A stretch of DNA of 64,000 nucleotides from the NCBI RefSeq assembly GCF_019216885.1, contig NZ_JAAQRC020000002.1:263501-327500 (forward strand), written 5' to 3'. Position 1 is the first letter of the stretch, and each line of letters starts with the position of its first letter. The translations under genes were made by a program, and so were the position numbers. Of this stretch, positions 17,857-28,405 are shown piece after piece. The notes below the pieces were generated by a model. The model was not told where the DNA came from. It did not search any database and was given only the letters and a program-made list of their open reading frames with translations. The stretch is from Methylobacterium sp. SyP6R (GTDB lineage: Bacteria; Pseudomonadota; Alphaproteobacteria; Rhizobiales; Beijerinckiaceae).

Positions 17857-18260
17857 ATGCCTCGTCCCCTGCCTGCGGTGAACCTGCGCCCGTCCGAGCG
17901 TGACGCCCTTGAGAAGTGGGCCGGGCGTCGCAAGACCGCGCAAGGCCTAGCCATGCGTGCCCGCATCCTGCTGCTGGCCGACGAGGGCGCCTCCAACGAA
18001 GCGATTGCCGCCGATCTCGCCCTCGACCCGGCGACCGTCGGCAAGTGGCGCAACCGCTTCCTGCGTGACCGTGTCGAGGGGCTCTGCGACCAGCCCCGCA
18101 GCGGCGCACCCCGCCGCATCGACGACGCTCGGGTCGAAGCCCTGGTCCTCGACACCCGGGAGCGCAGGCCCGAGGGTGCCACGCACTGGAGTTCGCGCCT
18201 GATCGCCAAACGCCACGGCCTCTCTCACACCAGTGTCCAGCGCATCTGGCTCGGAGTAAA
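17857..18260 (+). pseudogene. truncated IS630-family transposase (N-terminal part)
   Basis: The frame from ATG 17857 encodes about 130 residues matching the N-terminal helix-turn-helix half of IS630-type transposases. It has a first winged helix (NEAIAADLALDPATVGKWRNR), the GLCDQPRSGAPRR linker and a second domain (RLIAKRHGLSHTSVQRIWL). Similarity stops near 18255 and the frame continues to 18372 in unrelated sequence. The whole DDE catalytic domain is missing, so it cannot be active. It belongs to a different IS630 subgroup from the element at 33012. Confidence 0.8.
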
Positions 18261-18360
18261 GAACGCCATGCGCCTTATGCGAATGTCACGAGGAACGGGG
18301 GCGGTTTCTCGGACTATGGGAAGTGTCATATTGGCGGAACCACCGCTTCCGGGATGCTTG

Positions 18361-18788
18361 GGGTTGAGATGATATCACTGCATCCTCTCCTTTGATCGTC
18401 AAAATAGATTGTATTAATTCTCTACTGCAATATTATATAGTAAATTTTATTTTTTATTATATTCTGTGATATTTTAATTTATCAACCAATCAAAATATTA
18501 TCTGTAAATAGACAATAGGGTGCAACTATAAAGAGATGCATGCAGAACATGTTATATTTGCCGATCAAATATCTCCGACTTCAAAAATATTTCAGCAAAA
18601 ATATGGCACCCGATAATATTCATATAAATCAAATTTAATAAATCGCCCGTAGCTCGCTTGTATTGTTGCAGGCGCCTGATTCGGCATCGTACAGAGCCGG
18701 TTACGGAGATCGATTCACCGTCGGGAGATGTTACGCAGCCTCGCGCCTCGCCGGCCCTTCACTCGATCCCGCGGATCGGCTCCGGACC
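18361..18788. other. AT-rich gap without genes
   Basis: Roughly 300 bases (18370-18665) are strongly AT-rich, with many A/T runs, inside a GC-rich genome, followed by GC-rich sequence up to the IclR gene end. No open frame, tRNA or clear hairpin is visible. It abuts the IS630 fragment and probably entered with it or with lost mobile DNA. Confidence 0.7.
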
Positions 18789-19586
18789 CTACCCGCTCAG
18801 CGCCCGAGCCGCTTCGATCGCCAGCGGCGCGAACCGCTTGCGAAAATCCTCGGTCGACCACTCGCTCAGCGAACCTGCGATGTGGACCGCGCCCAGCGGC
18901 CGGCCCGGGTCGGCGAGCACGGCGGCGCTGAGAACGACCTCGCCGATCAGCGCCTCCTCGGTGGCGAAGGCGTAGCCGTCGCGGCGCGCCTCCTTCACCT
19001 TGCGCCAGATCTTCGCCGGCTCGGTCAGGGTCTTCCGCGTCAGCGGCCTGCGGTCCGAGCGCGCCAGGATGTCGTCGACCGTCCCGTCCGGCAGCTGCGC
19101 CAGGCAGGCGCGCCCGCCGGAGGAAGCGAAGGTGGGGACGCGTCGGCCGGCGAGCGTGGCGTAGAACGTCTCGCGCTTGCTCTGCAGCCGCACCGCATAG
19201 ATCGTCGTGAGGTCGTCGAAGAGGCTCAGATCGACGCGCTCGTTGGCGACCTTGCGCAAGTCGACGAGGACCGGCATCGCCCGCTCGATGAGCGGATTGG
19301 TGCGCAGGTAGTCGAAGGAACGGTCGAGGATGCGCCGGCCCGGGACGAGGCCGCCGTCGCGGCCGCGATCGAGATAGCCGCGGGCAAGCAGCGTCTGCGC
19401 GATGCGCTGGGCCGCGCTCTTGTTCGTCCCCGCGGCCTCGGCCAGCTCGCCGAGCGACATCGGGTGCGGGCTGGCGGCGAAGGCCTCGAGCACGTCGAGC
19501 GCGCGCGCCACCGATTGCAGGAACAGCCGGTCGTCGACCCCGCCCCGCGGATCCGCTCCCCCGTCCGCCTCGTCGTCCGTTCGCAT
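18789..19586 (-). CDS. IclR-family transcriptional regulator
   Basis: A 265-residue IclR-type regulator. The N-terminal winged helix-turn-helix covers about residues 22-85 (LDVLEAFAASPHPMSLGELA, TNKSAAQRIAQTL). The C-terminal GAF-like effector domain covers residues 100-260 (GEVVLSAAVLADPGRPLGAVHIAGS). Family members bind small metabolites and control catabolic and transport operons. It lies 104 bp downstream of two amidohydrolase genes and is the last gene of the peptide-transporter operon reading from 28405, which it probably controls. Confidence 0.92.
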   Translation of the reverse strand: MRTDDEADGGADPRGGVDDRLFLQSVARALDVLEAFAASPHPMSLGELAEAAGTNKSAAQRIAQTLLARGYLDRGRDGGLVPGRRILDRSFDYLRTNPLIERAMPVLVDLRKVANERVDLSLFDDLTTIYAVRLQSKRETFYATLAGRRVPTFASSGGRACLAQLPDGTVDDILARSDRRPLTRKTLTEPAKIWRKVKEARRDGYAFATEEALIGEVVLSAAVLADPGRPLGAVHIAGSLSEWSTEDFRKRFAPLAIEAARALSG

Positions 19587-19690
19587 GCGCTCAGCCGTCC
19601 CTCGCGTGAGCGGCCGTTCTACACCATCGGGCGCTCACGAGAGCAAGACGATCGTATCGGCGAGCGATGTGACCCCGCGTCCGGCCGGCC

Positions 19691-21139
19691 CTAGCTCCGC
19701 ACCGGGAACACCCGCGGCGACAGCTCTTCCAGGCTGCGCCCGGCCCAGTCGCGGCCGGGGGCCCCGGCGATGACCTCCGCCTGGCCGCGCCGCAGCATGT
19801 CGATGTCCTCGGCGATGTCGAAGGTCGTCACCGCGCCGTCGCGAACGACCTGGACCCCGTCGACGTAGACGTCGCGCACGGCGCGGTCGTTGGCCGAGTA
19901 GATCAGGCTGCGCAACGGCTCGTAATCGGGCTGCATGTACGGGTTGCTCATGTCGATCACGGCGAAATCGGCCTTGCAGCCGCTGGCCAGCCGGCCGAGA
20001 TCGGGCCGCCGGATCAGGTCGGCGCCGCCGCTCGTCGCGGCCGTGAAGGCCTGGGCCGTGGTCGCGCCGGTGTAGCTGCCGGCCCGGATGCGGCTGGCGT
20101 AGCAGGCCATGCGCAACTCATCGAGCATGTTGTGCGGGAAGGTGTCGGTGCCGATCCCGCAGGGAATGCCGGCCTCCACGTAGCGGCCGAGCGAGTTCAG
20201 CGCGATGCCGCGGCGCGCGAACACCACCGGGCAGTGAGCCACGGCGGCGCCGCTGTCGCGTAAGCGCGCGAAGTCGTCGGCGTGCGGGAAGTGCAGCCAG
20301 GGATGGTCGTTGAGGAAGATGCCGTGGCCGATGACGAGATCGGGCCCGAGCGCGCCGATCTTGTCGAGCCAGCCGATCGGCGTCTCGCCGGTGCGGCGCA
20401 GGATCTCCTGGAACTCGACGACGCTCTGGGCGGCGTGGATCTGGATCGGCTGGCCGCGGTCGCGGGCGGCGGCGAGCGCCTCCAGGATCTGGCCCTCCGT
20501 CACCGTGTCGATCTGGGCCGGGCAGAGCAGGCCCGAGATGCGCCCGCTCGGGTGGCGGCCGGCCTCGTCCATCAGGTCGATCGCCTCGCGTAAGGCGCGG
20601 TCGCCGCGGGCCGGGTCGAGGTCGTACTCGACCGAGTGGCCGTTCGTCGTCTTCCACGGCCCGGAGCGGAACATCGCCCAGAGCACGGCCCGGATCCCGG
20701 TCTCGGCGTAATGCTCGGGCCAGTCGGGGGTCGGCTGGCCGAGGTCGCAGATCGTCGTGACGCCGCTCTTCAGGAGTTCCGAGACGGCGACGCGCCTTGC
20801 GTGCCTGGCGTAACCCGGCCCGATGTTGAAGACCGGCATGAACTCGTAGAGCGAACTCTGGCCGAGCTTGGCGCTGCCGAGTTCCTCCAGCATGCCCTTC
20901 CAGCCGGGCTCGTGGCCGGGATGGGAGTGGATGTCGACGAAGCCCGGGATCAGCATCAGACCGGCGCCGTCGATCTCGGTCGCGACCGGGCCGTCATAAT
21001 TCTTGCCGACGAAGACGATGTCCTTGCCCGAGAAGGCGAGGTCGGCGTTCCGCAGGTAGATGTGGGAGCCGGCCTCGGCGTCCCAGGCGACGATCCAGTC
21101 GCAGTTCCGGTAGTGCGTCGCGCCAGTGGATTCGGTCAC
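19691..21139 (-). CDS. amidohydrolase, TRZ/ATZ (cytosine deaminase-like) family
   Basis: A 482-residue metal-dependent hydrolase of the TIM-barrel amidohydrolase superfamily. It has the HxH metal motif in GFVDIHSHPG (about residues 70-74), further histidines in IQIHAAQS and VIGHGIF, and the aspartate in GIGTDTFPHN. It ends in the small beta-sandwich with GCKADFAVIDM. Such enzymes hydrolyse C-N bonds in rings or amidines, or deaminate heterocycles. It lies directly downstream of a second amidohydrolase and the peptide-type ABC transporter, suggesting hydrolysis of an imported amide. The substrate is unknown. Confidence 0.88.
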   Translation of the reverse strand: MTESTGATHYRNCDWIVAWDAEAGSHIYLRNADLAFSGKDIVFVGKNYDGPVATEIDGAGLMLIPGFVDIHSHPGHEPGWKGMLEELGSAKLGQSSLYEFMPVFNIGPGYARHARRVAVSELLKSGVTTICDLGQPTPDWPEHYAETGIRAVLWAMFRSGPWKTTNGHSVEYDLDPARGDRALREAIDLMDEAGRHPSGRISGLLCPAQIDTVTEGQILEALAAARDRGQPIQIHAAQSVVEFQEILRRTGETPIGWLDKIGALGPDLVIGHGIFLNDHPWLHFPHADDFARLRDSGAAVAHCPVVFARRGIALNSLGRYVEAGIPCGIGTDTFPHNMLDELRMACYASRIRAGSYTGATTAQAFTAATSGGADLIRRPDLGRLASGCKADFAVIDMSNPYMQPDYEPLRSLIYSANDRAVRDVYVDGVQVVRDGAVTTFDIAEDIDMLRRGQAEVIAGAPGRDWAGRSLEELSPRVFPVRS

Positions 21140-21160
21140 GGGTCCCCTCCCCTGTTCTTG

Positions 21161-22795
21161 TCAGGCGGCCTCGCCGCCGCGGTCGTAGACGACCGTGCCG
21201 CCGCGGATGGCGAGGTCGCAGCGCGTATCGGACAGGATCTCGTCCGGCGCGGCCTTCGTCATGTCGCGCGAGAACACCGCGATGTCGGCGGCCAGCCCCG
21301 GCACGAGACGACCGCGATGCCCCTCGGCCTTGTTCACGTACGCCCCGAGCGCCGTGTAGGCGTGCAGCGCCTCGGGCAGCGACAGCCGCTCGTCCCCACC
21401 GATGACCGTGCCGCGTGAGGTCTTGCGGGTGAGCATCGTGTAGAGGTTCGGGAACGGATCGATGTCGCAGACCGGCGCGTCGCTGGAGGCCGCCGCCGCG
21501 AGGCCGTGATCGAGCCAGGTCTTCATCGGGTAGGAGGCCGCGGCCCGCGCCTCGCCCAGCACCGAGACGTAGAGATCGCCGAAATCGTAGATGAAGACCG
21601 GCTGCGGCACCGGCTCGACGCCGAGCCGCACCATGCGGTCGATCTGGCCTGAGCTGTTGAAGCCGCAATGCTCGATGCGGTGGCGTCGCGCCGGGTCGGG
21701 CATCGCCGTCAGCGCCGTCTCGAAGGCGTCGAGCGTCTGCTCGATCGCCGCGTCGCCGATCGCGTGGACGGCGAGCTGGTAGCCCTTGGCGTGGTAGTCG
21801 GCGACGAAGGCGTCCATCTCCGGGTCGGTCAGGAGCGACAGCCCGTGCGTCTCCGGTTCGCCGAGATAGGCCTGAGACATGGCGGCGGTGCGCCCGCCGG
21901 CGCTGCCGTCGGTGAAGATCTTGACCGGGCCGACGCGGAGCATGTCGTCGCCGGTGCCGGTGATCACGCCGTCCGCGAATGCCTGCTCGACGATGCCGCC
22001 GGGCCCGCCGAGCAGGCATTGGTTCACCCGCACCGGCAGGCGCAGGCTTCGCTGGGCGTTGCGGTAGGCGGCCACCTCGCGGTAGCCCGCGCGCATGCCG
22101 ACCCCGGCATCCATGACGCTGGTGATGCCGTAGGACAGGCACGCTTCGCCCGCCCGCTCGATGCCTGCGACCAGGTCCTCGTCGGTCGGGGCCGGCAGAA
22201 CGGCCTTCAACCGGTCGCGGCCGGTCTCGGCGAGGAGCCCGGTCAGGCGGCCGTTCTGCTGCTCGATCGCGCCGCCCTGCGGCACCGGGGTCGATTCGTC
22301 GATACCGGCGAGCCGGAGCGCCATCGAGTTGGCGATCGTCACGTGGCCGCAGGCGCGCACGAGGGAGACCGGGTGATCGGGCGCGACGGCGTCGAGTTCC
22401 TCGCGAAGGGGATGCCGCTTCACGTCGAGCTCGAACTGGTCGTAGCCCCGCGCCAGGATCCAGCGGCCCGGCGGCAGCGCCTTCGCCCGCGCCCGGATCT
22501 TGCCGAGGAGATCGTCGAGGGTACGGGCTGCCGCCGGCGTCACGTCGACGTCCAGCATGCCGAGCCCGTAGGGCAGGAGGTGCATGTGGGCGTCGTAGAG
22601 GCCCGGCGTCGCGAGCCGGCCGCGCAGGTCGATCACGCGGGTGCCGGGCCCGATCAACGGTTCGAGCTCGGCCGCGGAACCCGTCGCCAGCACTTTGCCG
22701 GCCCAGAGCGCGACGGCCTCCGCCATGCCCTCCTTGAGCCCGCAGAAGACGCGGCCGTTGGTCAGGATCGTCTCGGCTTTCGGGAACGCCGCCAT
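21161..22795 (-). CDS. YtcJ-like amidohydrolase (amidohydrolase family 3)
   Basis: A 544-residue protein of the YtcJ group. It begins with ILTNGRVF and a small beta-sandwich, then the metal motif YDAHMHL. Later sites are VKIFTDGSAGG (family lysine), AVHAIGDAA, RIEHCGF and the aspartate in AAASSDAPV. Predicted to hydrolyse an amide or N-acyl bond with one or two metal ions, probably in the cytoplasm since no signal peptide is visible. The start at 22795 is chosen for its AGGAGG site; the frame is open upstream only as a shadow. It sits between the ABC ATPase and the second amidohydrolase in one operon. Confidence 0.88.
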   Translation of the reverse strand: MAAFPKAETILTNGRVFCGLKEGMAEAVALWAGKVLATGSAAELEPLIGPGTRVIDLRGRLATPGLYDAHMHLLPYGLGMLDVDVTPAAARTLDDLLGKIRARAKALPPGRWILARGYDQFELDVKRHPLREELDAVAPDHPVSLVRACGHVTIANSMALRLAGIDESTPVPQGGAIEQQNGRLTGLLAETGRDRLKAVLPAPTDEDLVAGIERAGEACLSYGITSVMDAGVGMRAGYREVAAYRNAQRSLRLPVRVNQCLLGGPGGIVEQAFADGVITGTGDDMLRVGPVKIFTDGSAGGRTAAMSQAYLGEPETHGLSLLTDPEMDAFVADYHAKGYQLAVHAIGDAAIEQTLDAFETALTAMPDPARRHRIEHCGFNSSGQIDRMVRLGVEPVPQPVFIYDFGDLYVSVLGEARAAASYPMKTWLDHGLAAAASSDAPVCDIDPFPNLYTMLTRKTSRGTVIGGDERLSLPEALHAYTALGAYVNKAEGHRGRLVPGLAADIAVFSRDMTKAAPDEILSDTRCDLAIRGGTVVYDRGGEAA

Positions 22796-22818
22796 CTGTC
22801 TCTCTGCCTCCTGTCGGA

Positions 22819-23904
22819 TCACGCCGCATTCGTCTCGGCCGCGATCATCGCGGCGCGCTTCCGCTCGTAGAGCGCCAGCCGGGCCTGGAGCCGCGGATGG
22901 CGCTCGCCGGCACCGAAGCGGGTGAAGGCCGGGATCGTCTCGGCGAAGTGGCAGGCCGCCTCGTGCGCCGGTCCGATCGGCCGCAACGCCGGCGCCTCCT
23001 CGCGGCAGCGGGCCTGCGCGAACGTGCAGCGGGTGTGGAAGCGGCACCCGGCGGGCGGGTTCATCGGGCTCGGCACGTCGCCGCCGAGCGTCGGGCGCTG
23101 GTGACGGTGGGCGGGATCCGGCACCGGAGCGGCGGCGAGCAGCGCCTGCGTGTAGGGGTGGCGCGGCGCGGCGTAGAGCGCCTTTGCCGGGGCGGTCTCG
23201 ACGACCTGGCCGAGATACATCACCGCCACCCGGTCGGCCATGTGCTTCACCACCGCCAGCCCGTGCGAGATGAACAGGTAGGCGAGGCCGAACTCCGCCT
23301 GCAGGTCCTTGAGCAGGTTCACCACCTGCGCCTGGATCGAGACGTCGAGGGCCGAGACCGGCTCGTCGCAGACGATCAGCCGGGGCTTGAGCGCCAGCGC
23401 CCGGGCGATGCCGATGCGCTGGCGCTGGCCGCCGGAGAATTCGTGGGGGAAGCGGTCGGCGTGGTAGCTCGCGAGGCCGACGAGGCCGAGCAACTCGCGC
23501 ACCCGGGCCGCCCGGGAGGCGGCGTCGCCGATGCCGTGGACCAGCATCGGCTCGGCCAGGATCTCCTCGACCGACATGCGCGGGTTGAGGCTCGCGAACG
23601 GGTCTTGGAAGATCACCTGCATCTGCCGGCGCAGGGGCCGCAACGCCGCCCGTCCGTCGCGGGTGACGTCGCGGCCCTCGACGCGGATCGCGCCGCCGCT
23701 CGGCTCGATCAGCCGCAACGCGAGCCGCGCCAGGGTGGACTTGCCGCAGCCGCTCTCGCCCACCACCGCCAGCGTCTCGCCGGCGGCGATGCGCAGCGAC
23801 ACGCCGTCGACCGCCCCGACAGTGCCGACCTGCCGGCGCAGGATCAGTCCCCGATGCACCGGGTAGTGCTTCGATACGGCGTCGAGTTCGAGGAGCGGCG
23901 TCAT
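22819..23904 (-). CDS. oligopeptide/dipeptide ABC transporter ATPase (OppF/DppF-like)
   Basis: A 361-residue ABC ATPase. Walker A is GESGCGKST (about residues 51-59), the signature is [15 protein letters not shown], Walker B is [12 protein letters not shown] and the switch histidine is in FISHGLAVV. The C-terminal oligo_HPY extension is complete, with the cysteine-containing [15 protein letters not shown] segment. Together with the neighbouring ATPase it energises uptake through the permeases at 26574-28405. ATG 23904 overlaps the stop of the upstream ATPase by ATGA. Confidence 0.92.
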   Translation of the reverse strand: MTPLLELDAVSKHYPVHRGLILRRQVGTVGAVDGVSLRIAAGETLAVVGESGCGKSTLARLALRLIEPSGGAIRVEGRDVTRDGRAALRPLRRQMQVIFQDPFASLNPRMSVEEILAEPMLVHGIGDAASRAARVRELLGLVGLASYHADRFPHEFSGGQRQRIGIARALALKPRLIVCDEPVSALDVSIQAQVVNLLKDLQAEFGLAYLFISHGLAVVKHMADRVAVMYLGQVVETAPAKALYAAPRHPYTQALLAAAPVPDPAHRHQRPTLGGDVPSPMNPPAGCRFHTRCTFAQARCREEAPALRPIGPAHEAACHFAETIPAFTRFGAGERHPRLQARLALYERKRAAMIAAETNAA

Positions 23905-24950
23905 CCGTTCGCCTCCACGGGGGCCTTCCAGCAGGCGACGGTGTGTCCCGGCGCGAGATCGGCGAGCGGCGGGTAGCCGGAGCGGCATGCCTCCTCGGCG
24001 AAGGGGCAGCGCGGGTTGAACCGGCATCCCGCCGGTAGCGCGAAGGGCGGCGGCACGGTGCCGCCGATCACCACGAGCCGGTCGCGCTCGTCCTCCATCC
24101 GCGGCATCGAGCCCATGAGGCCGATCGTGTAGGGGTGCTGGGGATCGTCGAAGATCGCCGCGACCGGCGCGCGCTCGACGATGCGGCCGGCATACATCAC
24201 CGCCACCTCGTCGGCGACCTCTGCGACCACGCCGAGATCGTGCGTGATCAGGATGATCGACATGCCGGTCTCGGCCTGCAGCTCGCGCAGGAGGTCGAGG
24301 ATCTGCGCCTGGATCGTCACGTCCAAAGCCGTCGTCGGCTCGTCGGCGATGAGGAGCGCCGGGCGGCAGGCGAGCGCCATGGCGAGCATCACCCGCTGGC
24401 GCATGCCGCCGGAGAGCTGGTGGGGATACTCGTCGAAGCGCCGCTCGGGCGCCGGGATGCGCACCTGGCGCAAAGCCGCGATCGCCGCCTCCTTGAGCGC
24501 CCGGGCGGGCAGTTTCTCGTGGCCCGCCAGGGCCTCGACGATCTGATAGCCGATCGTGTGGACCGGGTTCAGGCTCGTCATCGGCTCCTGGAAGATCATC
24601 GCGATGCGGCTGCCCCGCAAGCGCCGGAACTCGCCTGGTGCCATCCCGACGAGCTCGCGCCCCTCGAGCCGGATCGAGCCCCCGGTCACCCGCCCGGGCG
24701 CCGGCACGAGCCCCATCAGCGAGAGCGACAGCATGCTCTTGCCGCAGCCGCTCTCGCCGACGATGCCGAGCGTGCGCCCGGCGGGCACCGAGAGCGAGAC
24801 GCCGTCCACGGGACGGATCGCGCCCCGCGGCGTCGCGAAGGTCGTGACGAGGTCGCGGATGTCGAGGATCGGCGCCGGTGCGGGGGTGCCGCGCGGGGTG
24901 ATCGTCGGTTCGGCCGGGATCGAGGTCGGGCGGGCGGCGGCGAGAGGCAA
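23901..24950 (-). CDS. oligopeptide/dipeptide ABC transporter ATPase (OppD/DppD-like)
   Basis: A 349-residue ABC ATPase. Walker A is GESGCGKSM, the signature [15 protein letters not shown], Walker [12 protein letters not shown], and the switch region [10 protein letters not shown]. The oligo_HPY tail contains [15 protein letters not shown]. The first 28 residues are proline- and alanine-rich and not conserved, so the start could be further in. It lies between the substrate-binding protein and the DppF-type ATPase and is coupled to the latter by a 4-bp overlap. Confidence 0.92.
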   Translation of the reverse strand: MPLAAARPTSIPAEPTITPRGTPAPAPILDIRDLVTTFATPRGAIRPVDGVSLSVPAGRTLGIVGESGCGKSMLSLSLMGLVPAPGRVTGGSIRLEGRELVGMAPGEFRRLRGSRIAMIFQEPMTSLNPVHTIGYQIVEALAGHEKLPARALKEAAIAALRQVRIPAPERRFDEYPHQLSGGMRQRVMLAMALACRPALLIADEPTTALDVTIQAQILDLLRELQAETGMSIILITHDLGVVAEVADEVAVMYAGRIVERAPVAAIFDDPQHPYTIGLMGSMPRMEDERDRLVVIGGTVPPPFALPAGCRFNPRCPFAEEACRSGYPPLADLAPGHTVACWKAPVEANG

Positions 24951-24963
24951 CGGATCGGCTCCC

Positions 24964-26550
24964 CTACCGCTTCAGGCTCAGGTCGAGGCCCTTGTAGAGC
25001 CCGGCGCCGTAGAGCCCGTGCGGCCGCACGCCCTCGACGCGGTCGCCCGACACGACCCAGAGCTGGCGCGTGACGAGGGGGATCCAGACATTGGCGGCGG
25101 TGAGCAGGCGTTGCGTCTCGGCATTCGCCTCCCGGCGCTTGGCGGGGTCGGTCGCGGTCGCGGCGGCGTCGATGAGCCCGTCGGTCTTCTCGTCCTTCCA
25201 GTTCATGCGGTTCGGCGTCGGCGCCTGCGTGCTCTTGAAGTAGAGGCTCAGGGCCTCGGTCGCGGTCCCGTAGGGATAGGACAGCATGAAGGCGTCGAAT
25301 TCCTGCGTCGCGAGCTTGCCCCAGGCGACGGTCGCGTCCCAGAGCTGAATCCGCATGTCGATGCCGACCTTGCGCAGGTCGGCCTGCATCGCCTCGGAGA
25401 TGCGCGGGTTCTGGTCGTCGCGGATGCCGTAGACTAGGAAGCTCGCCTTCTGGCCGTCCTTCACCCGGATGCCGTCCGGCCCGGGCGTCCAGCCGGCCTC
25501 GTCGAGGACCTTGGCGGCGCCGGCAGGATCGAATTTCGGCATCAGCGTCGCCGCCTTGGCGTCGTAGTCGAGCACGGTCGGGCTCAAGAGCGAGTGCAGC
25601 GGCGTGCCGTGGCCGAAATAGACCGCCTTGGCGATCGCGTCCTTGTTGACCGCCATGTTGGCGGCGCGGCGGATCGCCGGATCGCTCGAGACCGGCTTGT
25701 TCACCCGGAAGGCGAAGAAGACGTCGTAGATGTAGTCCTTCTGCTGCTGCACCTTCAGGCCCGGGACGCGCTGCATCGTGTCGATCGAGAACAGCGGCGG
25801 GTAGTAGGTGATGTCGGCCTGGCGCGCCTGCATGGCGGCCATCAGGGTGTTGGCCTCGGGCACCACCTTCCAGACGATCTGGTCGATCTCGGGCTTCGGG
25901 TTCTTGTAGATCGGCGGCCCCCAGATGTAATAGGGGTTCTTCTTCATCACGAGGTCCTGGCGCGGCGTCCAGCTGACCCAGCAATACGGCCCGGTGGCAT
26001 TGAAGCCCTGGACGCCGAAATTCTGCTCCAGCTTCTCGACCGTGTTCTTGTCGACGATCGAGCCGAAGGATTGCGTGAGCTGGTACAGGAGGTCGCTGAA
26101 CGGCTCCTGCAGCTCGTAGACCACCGTGTGGTCGTCGGTGGCGCGGATGTCCTTCACCTTGCCGGCGCGGTTGGCGACCGGCGAGCGGGTGGCCGGATCG
26201 ATCCAGCGCTTGAGCGAGTAGACCACGTCCTCGGCGGTCATCGCCCGGCCGTCGCAGAACTTCACGTCCTGGCGCAGGTCGAAGGTGTAGGTCCGGCCGT
26301 CCTCGGACCGGGTCCAGGATTTGGCCAGGAATGGCTTCACCGTCTTCATATCGAAGTCGAGGCTGACCAGCGTGTCGGCCAGCATGAACAGGATCTCGGA
26401 GGCCGCGGTCGCGGTCGAGCGCACGGGATCGTAGCGGTCGGCGTCGATGACCCGCAGGATGGTGAGCGGCGCCTTCGTCTGGGCGAGAGCCGGGACGAGG
26501 CCGAGCAGCGAGAGGCCGGCCGCCAGGGCGGTCCGCGCGAACATCGTCAT
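24964..26550 (-). CDS. peptide-type ABC transporter substrate-binding protein (SBP family 5)
   Basis: A 528-residue extracytoplasmic receptor of the DppA/OppA family with a signal peptide to about residue 23 (LVPALAQ). Conserved segments include [26 protein letters not shown], a typical family-5 stretch, and [14 protein letters not shown] just before it. It is placed between the permease and ATPase genes. A TTG just upstream (26553) is in frame, but ATG 26550 is the likelier start. Family members bind peptides and also nickel, opines or glycosides; two downstream amidohydrolases suggest an amide-containing ligand. Confidence 0.92.
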   Translation of the reverse strand: MTMFARTALAAGLSLLGLVPALAQTKAPLTILRVIDADRYDPVRSTATAASEILFMLADTLVSLDFDMKTVKPFLAKSWTRSEDGRTYTFDLRQDVKFCDGRAMTAEDVVYSLKRWIDPATRSPVANRAGKVKDIRATDDHTVVYELQEPFSDLLYQLTQSFGSIVDKNTVEKLEQNFGVQGFNATGPYCWVSWTPRQDLVMKKNPYYIWGPPIYKNPKPEIDQIVWKVVPEANTLMAAMQARQADITYYPPLFSIDTMQRVPGLKVQQQKDYIYDVFFAFRVNKPVSSDPAIRRAANMAVNKDAIAKAVYFGHGTPLHSLLSPTVLDYDAKAATLMPKFDPAGAAKVLDEAGWTPGPDGIRVKDGQKASFLVYGIRDDQNPRISEAMQADLRKVGIDMRIQLWDATVAWGKLATQEFDAFMLSYPYGTATEALSLYFKSTQAPTPNRMNWKDEKTDGLIDAAATATDPAKRREANAETQRLLTAANVWIPLVTRQLWVVSGDRVEGVRPHGLYGAGLYKGLDLSLKR

Positions 26551-26573
26551 CAAAGATCCATCCTCTCGAATCG

Positions 26574-27464
26574 TCAGCGGCGCATCCGGGGGTCGAGGGC
26601 GTCGCGCAGGCCGTCGCCGAGCACGTTGAAGGCGAGCACGACGACGAAGATCAGCAGGCTCGGCAGGACCGAGACGTGGGGGGCGAAGAACAGGAAGTTG
26701 CGCCCGTCCGACGCCATGGCGCCCAGTTCGGCCGTCGGCGGCTGTGCGCCCAGCCCGATGAAGGACAGGAGCGAGCCGAGCAGGATCACCTGGCCGAAGC
26801 GCAGGGTGACGAAGACGAAGATCGGCGACAGGCAGTTGAGCAGGACGTACTTCGTCAGGATACGGCCGTCGCCCATGCCGATCGCCCGGGCGGCCTCGAT
26901 GTAGTCCTGCTGCAGCACCACGATCGCGGCCCCCCGCACCACCCGTGCCATCAGCGGGATGGTGGCAATCGAGAGCGCGGCGAGCACCGCCGTGAGGCCG
27001 GGCCCGACGATCGCCGTCAACGCGAGGCCGAACAGGATCGCCGGGAACGACAGGAGCACGTCCATCAGGCGCATCAGCAGGCCGGAGACGCGCGGGTAAT
27101 AGGCCGCCGCGAACCCGACGAGGCCGCCGAGGCCGCAGCCGATGACGACGGCGATGCTGCTCATTGCGAGCGTCATCCGCAGGCCGAACAGCAGCCGGGT
27201 GACCATGTCGCGCCCCTGCCCGTCGGTGCCGAGGAGGAAGCCGTCGCCCGGGGCCTTGAGCGTGTTGGCGAGGTCGCCCGCGTAAGGATCGGTCGGTGCG
27301 AGCCAGGGCGCGAGGAGCGCCGCGAGCACGAGCAGCGCGACGGCGACCAGGGCCGCGGCGCTCGCCGGCTCGCGCAGGAGGAAGCGCAGGACGGAGGGAC
27401 GCGCGGTGACCGCGAAGGCGGCGTGCGGGCTCGCCTCGGGCGTGAGCGCGATCGGATTGCTCAT
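26574..27464 (-). CDS. peptide-type ABC transporter permease (DppC-like)
   Basis: A 296-residue inner-membrane permease with an N-terminal cytoplasmic arm, a first hydrophobic segment at about residues 33-55, and five further segments. The ATPase-contact EAA-type loop is EAARAIGMGDGRILTKYVLLNCL. The LAPTDPYAGDLAN and GTDGQGRDMVTRLLFG segments are typical of DppC/OppC. It overlaps the upstream permease by 4 bp and pairs with it to form the channel. Confidence 0.92.
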   Translation of the reverse strand: MSNPIALTPEASPHAAFAVTARPSVLRFLLREPASAAALVAVALLVLAALLAPWLAPTDPYAGDLANTLKAPGDGFLLGTDGQGRDMVTRLLFGLRMTLAMSSIAVVIGCGLGGLVGFAAAYYPRVSGLLMRLMDVLLSFPAILFGLALTAIVGPGLTAVLAALSIATIPLMARVVRGAAIVVLQQDYIEAARAIGMGDGRILTKYVLLNCLSPIFVFVTLRFGQVILLGSLLSFIGLGAQPPTAELGAMASDGRNFLFFAPHVSVLPSLLIFVVVLAFNVLGDGLRDALDPRMRR

Positions 27465-28405
27465 CGGGCCTCCCGGATGCGGGGATCGAGGAAGGCGTAG
27501 AGCACGTCGACGATCAGGTTGATGAGGATGAAGCCGGCGGACAGGACGATGATGGTGCCCTGCGCCATCGGCGCGTCGCTCGACAGGATGGCGCCGACGG
27601 CGAGCCGCCCGATGCCGGGCCAGCTGAAGATCGTCTCGACCACGACGGCGCCGCCGAGCAGGAAGCCGATCTGCAGACCGATCAGGGTGACGACCGGGAT
27701 CAGCGCGTTGCGCAGCGCGTGGCGGAGCACCACGGCCCGCTCGGTCAGGCCCTTCGCCCGCGCGGTGCGGACGTGGTCGGCCCCCAGCACGTCGAGGACG
27801 GAGCTGCGGGTCATGCGGGCGACCGGCCCGACGAAGACGCCGCCGAGCGTCACTGCCGGCAGGATCACGCCCAAGAGGCCCTCCCAGGTCCAGAGCGGCC
27901 CGGTACGGCCGGTGAAGGGCAGGAGCTGCCAGTGGAAGCCGAGGAGCCAGACGAGGCCAAGGCCGAGCAGGAAGACCGGCACCGAGACGCCGGCCACGGA
28001 GGCCGCCACCACCAGCCGGTCGGGCCAGCGGCCGCGCCAGTAGGCGCCGACCGTGCCGAGCAGGATGCCGAGCGGCACCGACCAGATCAGCGAGGCGAGC
28101 ATCAGTTCGAGCGTCGGTCCGATCGTGTTCCCGAGTTCCTCGATCACCGGCATGTTGTTGATGATCGAGACGCCGAGATCACCCCGCAGCAGTCGCCCGA
28201 GATAGATCATGAACTGGATCCAGAGCGGCTGGTCGAGGCCGAGATCGTGCCGGATCGCCTCGATGACGTCCTGCGTCGCCGTCGGCCCGGCGCGGACCAC
28301 CGCCGGATCGTTGGGCACGACCTGCATCAACAGGAATCCGACGAGCAGCACGCCGAGGAGGACCGGGACGGCGAGGAGCAGCCGTTGCAGGATCGTGCGG
28401 AGCAT
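27461..28405 (-). CDS. peptide-type ABC transporter permease (DppB-like)
   Basis: A 314-residue inner-membrane permease. It starts with the single N-terminal helix (LLLAVPVLLGVLLVGFLLM) followed by the periplasmic NDPAVVRAGP segment typical of DppB/OppB. It has five more helices, with an EAA-type loop DHVRTARAKGLTERAVVLRHALRNAL. It is the first gene of the eight-gene minus-strand operon ending with the IclR regulator at 18789, so the main promoter should lie in 28406-28743. Confidence 0.92.
   Translation of the reverse strand: MLRTILQRLLLAVPVLLGVLLVGFLLMQVVPNDPAVVRAGPTATQDVIEAIRHDLGLDQPLWIQFMIYLGRLLRGDLGVSIINNMPVIEELGNTIGPTLELMLASLIWSVPLGILLGTVGAYWRGRWPDRLVVAASVAGVSVPVFLLGLGLVWLLGFHWQLLPFTGRTGPLWTWEGLLGVILPAVTLGGVFVGPVARMTRSSVLDVLGADHVRTARAKGLTERAVVLRHALRNALIPVVTLIGLQIGFLLGGAVVVETIFSWPGIGRLAVGAILSSDAPMAQGTIIVLSAGFILINLIVDVLYAFLDPRIREAR

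Noticed and set aside
12665..17881. A 1,738-codon open frame on the plus strand
   Set aside because: It runs antisense through SDR, receptor and flavoprotein genes; its composition is that of a third-position GC shadow.
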